DNA of 64,000 nt, taken from contig NC_020174.2 in the NCBI RefSeq assembly GCF_000224145.3, positions 6,493,106 to 6,557,105 of the forward strand, in the 5' to 3' direction. Positions 35,201 to 45,710 of this stretch are shown in pieces. The number at the start of each line of letters is the position of its first letter. Position 1 is the first letter of the stretch. The notes under the pieces are model-generated. The model saw only the letters and a program-made list of their open reading frames with translations. It did not search any database and was not told the origin of the DNA. This DNA is from Ciona intestinalis. Taxonomy: Eukaryota > Chordata > Ascidiacea > Phlebobranchia > Cionidae. A program made the position numbers and the translations under genes.

Positions 35201-38085
35201 ATCACTTGGATGTGGAGAGTTGTTTGGAGGAGTTACAAGTCGACGCGACATCTGAGGAACAAAGTTATCAAAGGTGGGTTGGGTCGTTTATAGGAGTAGA
35301 GAAATTTGATTTTCTAACTAACATGTTTAATCTCAAAGGTTCCAGGACCGATTAAAAGGCCGTCCAACTCCCACCACCCATGTTGCCCCAACCACCCATG
35401 TTGCCCCCACCACCTATGTTGCCCCCACCACCCATGTTGCCCCCACAACAACAGTGGTGAATGGACAACACAAACCACCCCCCATTGTAACCCCACCCCC
35501 CAACCAACCAACACCCCCTTCTACAATCAACCCCACACAGGTACGTTTGTTGTTGAGTTTAAACATGTTTGTATATTGTAACAAATGTTGGGTTTGGTGG
35601 AATGTAGATATAAGAATCCTGCTTGAATATTCCATCACGAATACTTTGGTTGGCAGTGTTTTAAAACCACTACAAGTATTTCATCCATGGTGCTTTGTAT
35701 TGTCTTTGATTCTTCTCATTCATGTATCAACCAACAAAGTACATGACCCTACATTGCCACAGGCACCAGCCAAACCCACCACCCCCACCACTGGTGGTTT
35801 ATTCTCTCCTTCAGAGATGGTTGAGGTTCCACCACTAGATGGCGAAAAGGTTCAACCTGAAAAGCGAGGTTTCATGTCAAGGTTGTTTAGAGGTTGGTAG
35901 TTCGTCTGTGTGAACAAGAATGAATAAGTTTACATATGTTGTAGGAATGGAAATTGTTTGTTTTGTGATTTTAAAAGACCGTTGTTTTGTCTGCCATAAA
36001 GCAGAACATCATAAGGGCTTTTCTACACATACATCAACAACCACAATGATAGCAGCAAACCTTGGATCTATAACCATTAAGCTGCAGGCTGGCGTGAATG
36101 GCAGATGAAATGTCGGTTCTTTAAAGATAACAAACAAACCATTGCAGAAAGTCTTCCTTCCTACTTGCATTTGAACGGTTAAAGTTTTCTAAATTACAAA
36201 TTAATCGGTTAAAACTTTTTTTTAATCAGGTTCCACGAGACCTGAACCCACCCCCCAGGCCCCCACGCCCCCAACACACACCCCTATCAACAACCCCCCG
36301 GTGGTCAAATCTATTGATGAGTTTGTACCACACGATGGAGCTGTGGAGGATTTCCTCGATTCAATACCTGATGCTACAGCAACGAAAACGTGGGGAGTTT
36401 TAAAACTTAAGATATATTATGCAGGGAGGGCAGGGATAGTTTGAAAACTTTTTACCTAAATTGATAGGATATTATGCAATACATACATAAGCACTAAACG
36501 TGATTAAATTGTGGTATACCATGTTGCATGTTGGCAGCCAAGACAGCGATACCTCAAGTTCCGATGGAGATATTGGTAATCCTATGGTGGCGGGATATCA
36601 GGAGGAGCTTGACTCTGATGATCAAATACCAGATACTGGTGGGTGGGTTGTGTACAGTCACTATCACTATCATTGAAATTTGTCGTAATCACTCACAAAG
36701 TTACAAGTTTTTTGGTAACATGTGATCAACAATTGGCCAAACCCATGGAATATATAAAGGTTCCTAAATGTAATTAACTAAGGTTTATTCTTTCATAACT
36801 TCTTATAAATTGAATTAAACAACCATATTCCACCAACAGACAGCCACAAAATATACACGTACTCTGATAGTGATGGTGAATACACGGCCGATGCACAAGC
36901 AGGTCGCGTCAATCATCCAAAACAAAGGAATCGCACGAAACAAGCGTCACGTTTATCACCAGAGCAGCAACGTAGAAACGACGCAAATCTGCGAAGTTTA
37001 CGAATCAGTAGTTCAGATGAAGAGGCTGTGCATGGTGGGGGGTTGGGTGAGGATCAACAACAGGTTACCACGATTGAAATGAGACAGACACCTAATAATG
37101 TTGAAGAACAAATGGAAGAAGATAAAGTTGAGGTGGAAGATCAACCTGATGTAGTTTACCAATTGGATGATTCGAAATATGATGATGTATTGAAAGATGG
37201 GGGATTGGTTGAGAGTGGTGAAAGCTCTGATGAAGATATGAATACCAATGTTATGGTAAAGTTAGGATTCTATATTTGTGTGAAGGATTAATTAAACAAC
37301 TTAAACTTTACTAAATCATAACAACAATTTATTTGCAAATATAAACAAGAATCATATTGCTCAAACAAATACTTCGTCGGCAAGACTTTTACACATATGT
37401 ATAAATATAATATTTTATGAGCTATCTATGTTAAGTTAATATTTCACCCAGGTATCGAATATTGTTGATGATATTTCATCGGGTGACGAACCCCCTCGTG
37501 TGTTGGGTGGTGTGGGGGAGGTTGATGGTTTGCAACTTCAATCAAGCGATTTTGACTTCCTGGAACAAATATCAACAAAACCTATCGATGAATGTAAGTT
37601 GAATGCTGGCTTGGTAAAAAGCCACAAATAAATTACGCAACAACCTTTCAACCTTGGCATGTTTGTGAATATGCCATGTGTTTAAACTGCTCTTACAGAA
37701 AATCATTTCTACTCGTAACCAAATAACAGTCACGATCAAGTGCTTTGAAATACCTAACCTACAGAAATCGAACGAATAGTTTAAAAAAGATAAGATTCCG
37801 TCCAAAATGACATCATCAGTATCTGGGAAAATGGAAATAATAATATTTGTTTAATTAGCAATCAGTTCGAAAACTTCCTCCAAACCTGAAGAAAGAAGTC
37901 GAAAAAAGAAAAACAAATGTTCCAGTGAAGAGAAAAAGAAGCACAAAAGGAAGAAGGCAAAATCCAAGGAGATTAGTGGGAGCAATGAGGAGAAATCCTC
38001 TCGGAGGAAGAGGAGCAAAGAGAAGAAGGGAGATGATGATCTTGAAGCGTTCCTTGGTGGGGGGGAATCCTTTGACAATATTTAG
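32260..38085 (+). CDS. RABL6: RABL6 (Rab-like GTPase 6)
   Basis: RABL6 is an atypical Rab-related GTPase linked to cell proliferation in vertebrates. Fourteen exons: 32260-32395, 32572-32706, 32888-32935, 33150-33325, 33457-33563, 34802-34907, 35170-35273, 35339-35540, 35763-35892, 36230-36389, 36538-36638, 36840-37255, 37452-37593 and 37859-38085. All phases agree and give 729 aa, the length I recall for human RABL6. The N-terminus (MFTSIKKWV... [10 protein letters not shown]) and P-loop GDRNTGKT (residues 52-59) are followed by [55 protein letters not shown] and [16 protein letters not shown]. The second half is disordered: Pro/Thr-rich with a PTTHVA repeat, acidic SDSDGEYT and SSDEE blocks, a Lys/Arg-rich segment, and the conserved end [14 protein letters not shown] scraps lie in introns 3, 4 and 9. 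Confidence 0.97.
33836..33988 (+). repeat. Dispersed repeat, copy 1
   Basis: About 150 bases from TAGGCACCAAACCTGGGGTG to CCCTGTGTTTGTATTGTTTG match 43800-43952 in the same orientation at high similarity. This copy lies in the long fifth intron of RABL6. Confidence 0.85.
35366..35445 (+). repeat. 18-bp in-frame coding repeat in RABL6
   Basis: Four to five copies of an 18-bp unit encode [12 protein letters not shown] repeats in exon 8 of RABL6. The period is a multiple of three, so copy number can change without a frameshift. It lies in the proline-rich disordered region. Confidence 0.85.
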
Positions 38086-39704
38086 ATTTTTATCTTGCTT
38101 TGATTTTAAAGGTGCTATATATCAGCTTATAATGCCATACTTAAGTCATAAAGTCTTTACGAAATACACAGTGTAATCAGGGGGGTATCCGGGAGGTTGG
38201 GGTCAACTCGATTGTTATGGGACCCGGGAAAACATGATTTGCGTTGCAGTAAAGCTCGATCATATGTTGTGGTGTCTGCACCCCTAGGTACAACCCCCTG
38301 TGTAATATATCCCTGTTGTCGTCATTCAAGTTACTTTCGTTGTTTCAGTTAACTGAAGTTTATTTATCAATATTGTACCGACCCACTTGTATGAGTTATG
38401 TGTATATAGGAACACTAATTATGCAGATGTGCAATAATCTACTTTCAATTTTGCTTCCGTATCTTAACACCAGTTTCGTTTCTTATAAAAGTAACTTTAG
38501 TAAAAGTGGCGAGTAACTTAATGTCTTAGTTACGAGTTTCAATTTGTTTTCAGTAAATAAAGAACCAAGTTGGCTCGTATGTTTCTTGTTACCGATATTG
38601 AACAATGATAACAAAGTTGTGTTATCTTGGTAATAAAACTATATAAGTCACTTCTACCTATCTTTCACCAGAGATTGTTATATTAACAAACATAGTATCT
38701 GCTACAGATATATTGTGTATGTTGTTGGCCACTTCGTCGAACAGCATTACTTTCTTGTTCGAATCAGAGAAGTCCAACATGCAGTTTAAACTTCAATTAA
38801 GCATTTGGTCAAACCCGTCAGCCATCACAGGACAACTGATTGACTTTAAAGCAACTTATTTTATATCTTGTATAATAGGTAACAATTAAACATCATATAA
38901 CTAATGGTGCATAACTACCGCGACGACAATGTTGACAAGTGTGAACGCAAATACATCTCTTTATTGATCGTTTGTAACGAACGTACCCATTCATTAGAGC
39001 TATGCTCTCTTGTGTTTAAATAGTCTAAAAAGGGAATTCCAAATTCACGAATCATTGTGAACTTAGTTTGTTACGTCATAATGTTGAACTGACATCATAA
39101 TCAGTCCGCCATTCTACCTTGAAGCTGATTGGTCAGATTGCTCACGTGATTGACGCCTCGCACCGGCTGATAATTCGTCCTCGCTTTTCGATGGACGCCT
39201 TCTTCACACCACGTTTCAGTTTAGATGAAGTTGGTTCCACACCAGATTACAAGTTGGAAGGTTTCAACACGTTTTCTTGCAAGATTTGAGTTAAGTATTG
39301 TTTCATTACTTCCATATTGTATCCTAATATTTACTAAACATACGCCTACGCTACTATATGCAGTAATATTATTGCCATACATTGTACATAGCAATACACG
39401 CTGGAGTTTTGTGCCTTGCGTTTATTATTTTAAACTTCTACATTCTATTTCAGGAATCACGACGGTTATTCATTACGTCACTCGTGACGTTCCGTCACAA
39501 TCGTTGCGTTTTATGTTTATTACGTCACAGTTCACCACATTCGTGCGCGTTTTCGTTACGTCATTGCTGATATACACGCTTATTCTACGTCACAATGCGG
39601 TTTGTTCTACGCGTGCGTTTCGCGAGTTTGTTTTCATGGGGCCCCATGCGCGTTTTGTGTCGGCGCAAGGCACATTACTTGTATATTCTAATTATATTTG
39701 CGCT

Positions 39705-40385
39705 ATGAGCGCGAAGCAAGAAGATCAAAGAATTGGTAAAGTATAAATCACAGTTGGCATCAATACGTACATAAGCTCTTTTCTAGAAACATCGACGATG
39801 TGACGTCATAGAAGTGGTAATGATGATGCAACAGAAGAACCCACTTCGTAAGTTCATTGTTTTGTCACAAACTTATTTTGAGTTGTAACGTAAAAAATTG
39901 CAGAACTTGGTATGTGACGTCACAGAGGATCAAGCGGGTCATGGCATAATGCAAAATCGAAGGTAATTATGACGTAGTAATGTAGGAAAATGGGACTTGT
40001 TTTCATTCACTTTTATCGTCCCATTTGGTAGTAAACAAATAATATTTACTCAATTAAATAACCGTAGCCTTACGATTTTAAAAACACGACCAGGAAATAT
40101 GTGATAAATATATGCTAATGGTATATATACAAACCGATTTAACGTTTATTGTTGCAGAAAAGTCAGCGAATAAGCTGCCGAAGAAAAGCGCAAGGTATTG
40201 TACATTATCATTGTTTATATTTAGCAACAAACGATAACTTTAGATTAAATTGAAATGAGGAAGAAACTGTGTAAAGTTGCTGCCTGTGACGTAACTATTA
40301 CGTATAAATGTGACGTAGCTAACCATCTTACCTTGCAGGGGGGAAACAAAGACGAAGACGCCGATAACGGATACACGGTTTGAGG
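39705..40385 (+). ncRNA. Possible spliced transcript without a clear reading frame
   Basis: Five exon-like blocks have strong splice signals: donor at 39736 (GTAAAG), 39787-39847 (TTTTCTAG before, GTAAGT after), 39904-39962 (TTGCAG, GTAATT), 40159-40195 (TTGCAG, GTATTG) and 40339 onward (CTTGCAG). No combination of phases gives a reading frame through all of them; MSAKQEDQRI starts at 39705 but stops in either of the next two blocks. A long non-coding RNA or an alternatively spliced small protein is possible. Confidence 0.25.
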
Positions 40386-40924
40386 TTTCAGTATTATAAG
40401 TATGAGTTGTGTGTTGTATGTGTCTTGTCTGCGCTGCTGTATTCTTATTCTGCTGGACCTAATGTTGCCAGCTATTTTTAGTCAGTCACTACTATAGTGC
40501 ATTTTGCATGTCTATGAAATATATGCAATAAAAATATGGCGATTATCTTGCTAGATTAGATTCTGTTGTTGTACACTCTATTGGGTACTTCGTCTACAAA
40601 GGTCGAATCCTTCAGCGATTCTGTATTGTCCTGATCGCTTGGTGAGAACGCTATGTTGGTACACAAATACTCGAGTAATATCAACACGCAGTATAATATG
40701 CGCATAGTAACCTTTTTATTATAATGTAAAGTAACCTCTTTAGGAATAAATTTCGTATAAAACTAACTTCCCCACGTGAATAACTTTATATTTAAACGTC
40801 ATGTAGCGTGATTGGGACGATGGCCACGTCACAATTTCGCTACGACGTCGATACGGTGGGTCAGAGCATTGTCATGACCCTGCGTTCGGTGCGGTTACGT
40901 CAGTTTTGATTGAGTTACCCAACG

Positions 40925-41045
40925 GTCAGGTTGTTGCGTGGACGTCGCCGCCAGTGATGCTACGCTAGATATATAGGTCACTGTCGGAACAGTGATGCTA
41001 CGCTCAGTTTTAGGTCACTGCCAATGCGGTTCGTAACAACCTGAC
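40925..41045. repeat. Nested inverted and tandem repeat
   Basis: Outer arms GTCAGGTTGTTGCG (40925-40938) and CGTAACAACCTGAC (41032-41045) pair with one mismatch. Between them CAGTGATGCTACGCT (40952, 40990) and AGGTCACTG (40975, 41012) occur twice, and CAGTGA/TCACTG pair with each other. The whole can fold as a stem carrying two hairpins. Confidence 0.7.
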
Positions 41046-42368
41046 GCAGTTTCGTGGCAGTCGATACGGTGCGTAACATCCGGACGATATTATATTGTGT
41101 GAAGATACGACGAGAGTATCGCGGTACCAACATGGCGACTTAACCTTTTGATTGGGACATGCGGAGCTGTTGTTGGCTTCGACTCCTTGCGGTCGGACAT
41201 TCAATATGGTGTACACTGCAGATGATTATCCTTCAGGATTTGAACCATATTTTATTTGTAGATGTTTCACTGATTATGTCCGCGTTAATTACTTTTTGAC
41301 CGTGTCCCCTTTTTTGTATGATTGAGCTGTTGTGTTTGTTGCATGTTTGGCACATGTATGTCGCTGCACTCGTTGTACTATTTTTGTCTTTTTGTTGGTG
41401 TGTTCCTTACTATTTTTGTCTAGTGGTTTGTTTAACCTTGCTTGGGTAAGGTCTATCCAGCAAAGGGTTTCTCACCAGAGTAGAAACCCACTACCATTGG
41501 CTGGGGGCTTGTCGTGCCGTAGTGGCTTTCCACCAACGCCAGCCACATAAACTATAAAGGTATTTTAATCATGTTTTCATTTTGCAGACGTTTCTTCAAT
41601 AAAAGTCGTCACCTTGTATATTACTTTGTATTGTTGCAAAATAAAAATTCAAATTGTTGCAAAATAAAAATTCAAAACACTTAATTTCTAATTCATGGCT
41701 TAGTGGTATGACGTCAGACTTGTTACGTCATGGGAAAGTGACGACAAATCTGGTATGTGTCATTCCAAAGACTAACGTCACTGCGTAATTACCTATTCAA
41801 TTAGCGCTAGTTCGTTTACTGAGGCCACAATGCCCCACCAGACCCTTGGCCGGATTAATCATAGAAATCTAAATACATAAACGCCAACTACCAAATAGTT
41901 TTGCCGCTAGCATAAAATTAGATGCGCATATATGATTAGACGTTAAACCGCGTTGATTGTATAATATGCACAAAGTTCGCGATCGCTACCGTACGTATAG
42001 GTAACCACCATTAGCATCGTTGCTTTAGTTTAGTAACGTTAGGTCTGTGTGATACCTTGGCGTGAGTTAATGGAGAACACAAACGTCATCGCTTAGTTTG
42101 GTTGACTCGAACACCGTACTCACTTTATCTTTGCAGGTGGGCAACGCTCTACGAGGCCTCCGATGAGCTGGGAGGATTCTGTAATTTCAAGCATTCTTAT
42201 AATATAACGTGCTTATCCATTATAGCTCCGCACTCTTGTTGTCTGTAAATTTTTTTGTCGAAAACATCCTTAAATTTCCAAACCCTACGGTTTTCGCCAA
42301 ATTTGCGCTTCTTGTTTTTGCAACAATTGATTTTAAGTTTGAAGAAAAGCTAAGAAGGTTTGAATAAA

Positions 42369-43247
42369 ATGCACAAGTATGAAAAGATCGAAAAGATTGG
42401 CGAAGGAACCTACGGAACGGTGTTTAAAGCGAAGAATCGTGAAAGCGGGGAAGTTGTTGCTTTGAAACGAGTCCAACTTGATGACGACGACGAGGGGGTT
42501 CCAAGTTCAGCGCTCAGGGAGATCTGTATTCTGAAGGAACTTAAACATAAGAATGTTGTTCGACTGCATGATGTGTTGCATAGTGAACGTAAGATGACGT
42601 TGGTGTTCGAATATTGTGAGCAGGATTTAAAAAAGTATTTTGATTCTTGTGGTGGCGAGATTGACAGGCCAACCGTGCAGTCGTTCATGTACCAACTGCT
42701 CAAAGGTTTGGCTTTCTGTCATCAACAAAACATTTTACACCGTGATCTAAAACCACAGAATCTTTTAATCAACAAAAACGGTGAATTAAAACTTGCCGAC
42801 TTTGGTCTGGCTCGTTCCTTTGGTATCCCAGTTCGTTGTTACTCAGCCGAGGTTGTTACGCTGTGGTACCGACCCCCTGATGTTTTGTTTGGTGCTAAGC
42901 TTTACTCCACCACCATCGACACATGGAGTGCTGGCTGTATTTTCGCTGAGATATCTAACGCAGGCGTTCCCTTGTTCCCCGGCAACGATGTCGAAGATCA
43001 ATTGAAACGAATCTTCAAAGTCCTCGGGACTCCAACCGAGCAATCTTGGCCAGGGGTTTCAAAACTCCCTGACTTTAAGATCTTTCCCCTCTACCCCAGC
43101 AACGCGCACTGGGCGGCCATAACACCACGATTGTCATCCAGCGGACATGATCTCTTGAAATGTTTGATTGTAGCGAATCCTAGCGAACGACTAACAGCAT
43201 CCAATGCATTGAAACATCGATATTTTGATGACATACACACCAGCTGA
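42369..43247 (+). CDS. CDK5: Cyclin-dependent kinase 5, intronless
   Basis: CDK5 is the proline-directed Ser/Thr kinase activated by p35/p39-type partners, best known from neurons. This one-exon gene encodes 292 aa, the same length as human CDK5, so human numbering applies directly. The Gly-loop GEGTYGTV, catalytic Lys33 (VALKRV), the PSSALRE helix that names the subfamily, catalytic loop [11 protein letters not shown] at 144-146 and the activation segment [26 protein letters not shown] are all present. The C-lobe landmarks [24 protein letters not shown] and LGTPTE are intact, so the kinase should be active. The ATG at 42369 is the conserved start ([11 protein letters not shown]); three codons upstream are in frame without an earlier ATG. 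The PSSALRE sequence separates it from CDK1/2 (PSTAIRE) and other relatives. Confidence 0.97.
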   Translation: MHKYEKIEKIGEGTYGTVFKAKNRESGEVVALKRVQLDDDDEGVPSSALREICILKELKHKNVVRLHDVLHSERKMTLVFEYCEQDLKKYFDSCGGEIDRPTVQSFMYQLLKGLAFCHQQNILHRDLKPQNLLINKNGELKLADFGLARSFGIPVRCYSAEVVTLWYRPPDVLFGAKLYSTTIDTWSAGCIFAEISNAGVPLFPGNDVEDQLKRIFKVLGTPTEQSWPGVSKLPDFKIFPLYPSNAHWAAITPRLSSSGHDLLKCLIVANPSERLTASNALKHRYFDDIHTS

Positions 43248-44029
43248 CGTTAATCACCATTAACACATGATACACACAATCACATTTATTACAAAAATAC
43301 CTAATTTATCATCATTGGGAAACAAGATTTTTACAACTGAAATCAATTTTCTGAGGCTAATATCTGAGGGTTTTTATGGCAGATTTAATTTTTAATTTTG
43401 CAGATATTTTTCTACAACCAATGTTTTGCATTTTCTCCAGTCTTTGAGTTTTGTTAATGTCTGCAACTTGTTTGCGTTCTTCAAAAACATTTATTGATAT
43501 TTACCTTTGAAGAAATCCTCCCAAGTTTATTTTTGTTAAGAAGCTTTTCTTGTTTTACTGTTATGTTTGTTTTAGATTCTGCTGTGTATTCAAGAATTAG
43601 GAGAATGAATTTCATTATCGTAATGTATTTCATGCTTGTGCAATATAACATAACATATAGCTATTTGACATTCCCATATTTTCATTTAAACAGAAATATT
43701 TTGCTTTTATGTTCCCCTACCAAGCTAAGCTAAATGTTTAAAGTATTTAACTTGGTCTTGCTTCACTTAACTCTAATGTACCTTGTGTAACTATCTGCAT
43801 AGGCACCAAACCTGGGGTGGCAGGGTGGGCAGACATGCCCTTTAATTTTATACCCCTGTAATCAGTAAACATTACAACCAATAAGTTAGATTTGTTTAAT
43901 AAGCTTGTATGTCTAACTATCCCTGCCTCCCCTGTGTTTGTATAGTTTGACGCCTATGTCCTAACATGCAGAATTCTTTTGCTTTCAGGTTTAGTTTCTT
44001 AGCGTTCTGTAGATTTTATTTCCACCATA
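43248..44029. other. CDK5 3'UTR and ERH upstream region
   Basis: No additional gene. It contains copy 2 of the dispersed repeat (43800-43952) and a splice-acceptor-like TTTTGCTTTCAG ending at 43988, 41 bases before the ERH ATG, compatible with a 5'UTR intron or spliced-leader addition. Confidence 0.5.
43800..43952 (+). repeat. Dispersed repeat, copy 2
   Basis: This copy matches 33836-33988 along its length (GGCACCAAACCTGGGGTGGC, CAGTAAACATTACAAC, CCCTGTGTTTGTATAG), with small indels in the middle. No tRNA-like head, terminal inverted repeat or coding capacity is visible. Confidence 0.85.
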
Positions 44030-44120
44030 ATGTCTCACACCATCTTGCTTGTTCAACCTACCAAGAAACCAGAAGGTCGAACTTATTCGGATTATGAATC
44101 GGTGAACGAATGCATGGAAG
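44030..44120 (+). CDS. ERH: ERH (enhancer of rudimentary homologue), first exon only
   Basis: ERH is a small, extremely conserved nuclear homodimer that works in RNA processing with partners such as CIZ1 and mRNA surveillance factors. The exon encodes [16 protein letters not shown] followed by [15 protein letters not shown], almost identical to the animal ERH N-terminus, and ends at a GTACGC donor (44121). The remaining roughly 75 residues should follow, but 44203-44702 is a run of N and no ERH sequence reappears after it, so the gene is incomplete through an assembly gap, not visibly through mutation. Confidence 0.95.
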
Positions 44121-44202
44121 GTACGCAACATGGTTGACTTGTTGATAAGGACCTGTAAATATTTCTTCAAAACTGCCACAGTTGGTTGGTGCACCTCTAG
44201 CC

Positions 44203-44702
44203 NNNNNNNNNNNNNNNNNNNNNNNNNNNNNNNNNNNNNNNNNNNNNNNNNNNNNNNNNNNNNNNNNNNNNNNNNNNNNNNNNNNNNNNNNNNNNNNNNN
44301 NNNNNNNNNNNNNNNNNNNNNNNNNNNNNNNNNNNNNNNNNNNNNNNNNNNNNNNNNNNNNNNNNNNNNNNNNNNNNNNNNNNNNNNNNNNNNNNNNNNN
44401 NNNNNNNNNNNNNNNNNNNNNNNNNNNNNNNNNNNNNNNNNNNNNNNNNNNNNNNNNNNNNNNNNNNNNNNNNNNNNNNNNNNNNNNNNNNNNNNNNNNN
44501 NNNNNNNNNNNNNNNNNNNNNNNNNNNNNNNNNNNNNNNNNNNNNNNNNNNNNNNNNNNNNNNNNNNNNNNNNNNNNNNNNNNNNNNNNNNNNNNNNNNN
44601 NNNNNNNNNNNNNNNNNNNNNNNNNNNNNNNNNNNNNNNNNNNNNNNNNNNNNNNNNNNNNNNNNNNNNNNNNNNNNNNNNNNNNNNNNNNNNNNNNNNN
44701 NN
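44203..44702. other. Assembly gap, 500 N
   Basis: Exactly 500 unknown bases, probably a nominal size. It removes the rest of ERH and, if the scaffold join is right, may also hide or displace the 5' half of LRP2. Confidence 0.95.
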
Positions 44703-45710
44703 TCTCTCTCTCATAAATCACGCCATTGACCATTCGAATGTGTTGTAAATATTTCGTTGTTGATTTATTTTTAAAATACACAGTTTTTTAACCTTTGCAT
44801 TACGATTATTCTCTGTCCAAAACCATGTAAACGTGCAGCAGCAGGAGTTCAACTTGTGATGAACCGAGTTACAGTCCCTATATGACGGAAATATTCAGTG
44901 TATTAAGCGTTACAAATCCCTATAAGCTTAAGAACAATAGTTTTGGAAAATTTAGTAGTAGTCTAAAAAACCTTAAAATATTCTTGCAATATTTAAGTTA
45001 GATTGCGCAACAAGTTTACACTCGTTTTATAATTAGGATTGTTTCTGCAAGTTAAATTAACATTGTCTGTTACGTCGCAGTACCTATTCACACGTGGATT
45101 ATTTACGTCATAATAGGAATGGAGTAACTGTTGGATTGTTGCAACATAACAAAAATTGTTGCGTCGATTATTATTACAATGGTGATTAAATGCATTTAAC
45201 CTGTTAGGATTAAAATTGTGTTTGCTTTATAGGACATTGGAGCTTTTAGACAGATAGGTATTTTGCGTATTTAATCTTTGTTAGCGGAGACGTTGTTATT
45301 GCGATGATCAAAGATCGATTGCAAAGAATGTGTTGGCGTGAATGATTAAAACTTGCGTATACCGTTTTTTCCTATTTCTGTGAAACGAATGACGTCATAA
45401 TTAACGTGGCCTCTTCTACCATTTAAAAAAATCGGCGCCTATGATGCACACCCATACTCACATACCCACCAGTTATATAATATGTGCGTTAACTTGCAGT
45501 GAAACTGTTTCATATTTTAACCTTACTTTAACACCTGCAACCCAAGCTCAATGAAATATTTAACAGAACAGTAGTTTGTGATTGTTCAATGTATGTTGAT
45601 GTCATGTCTTAGTTAGACACAAAATAAATTATTGCTTTGGTGGAAAAAACAGTTAATTTCACAACTTGGTCAACATCGAACTACAGTTGTTAACATTTGA
45701 TTCCTCACAG
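44703..45710. other. Sequence between gap and first LRP2 exon seen
   Basis: About 1 kb of AT-rich sequence beginning with a short TC repeat. I found neither ERH exons nor a signal peptide exon for LRP2. Confidence 0.5.

Larger units (their letters stand above)
38086..42368. other. Large intergenic region before CDK5
   Basis: No confident protein-coding gene. It contains many CRE-like TGACGTCA/TTACGTCA motifs (39070-42090), a 173-codon open frame at 39225-39746 without family features, a row of good splice sites at 39705-40385 and a nested inverted repeat at 40925-41045. A splice acceptor ending at 42136 (TTTATCTTTGCAG) suggests a CDK5 5'UTR exon. Confidence 0.5.

Noticed and set aside
39225..39746. 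173-codon plus-strand open frame
   Set aside because: It is hydrophobic and Arg/Thr-rich, lacks family motifs, overlaps a CRE-rich and splice-rich stretch, and reads through what look like splice sites. Kept only as a note in the intergenic entry.
44058..44781. Long open frames composed mostly of X
   Set aside because: They are translations of the 500-N gap.
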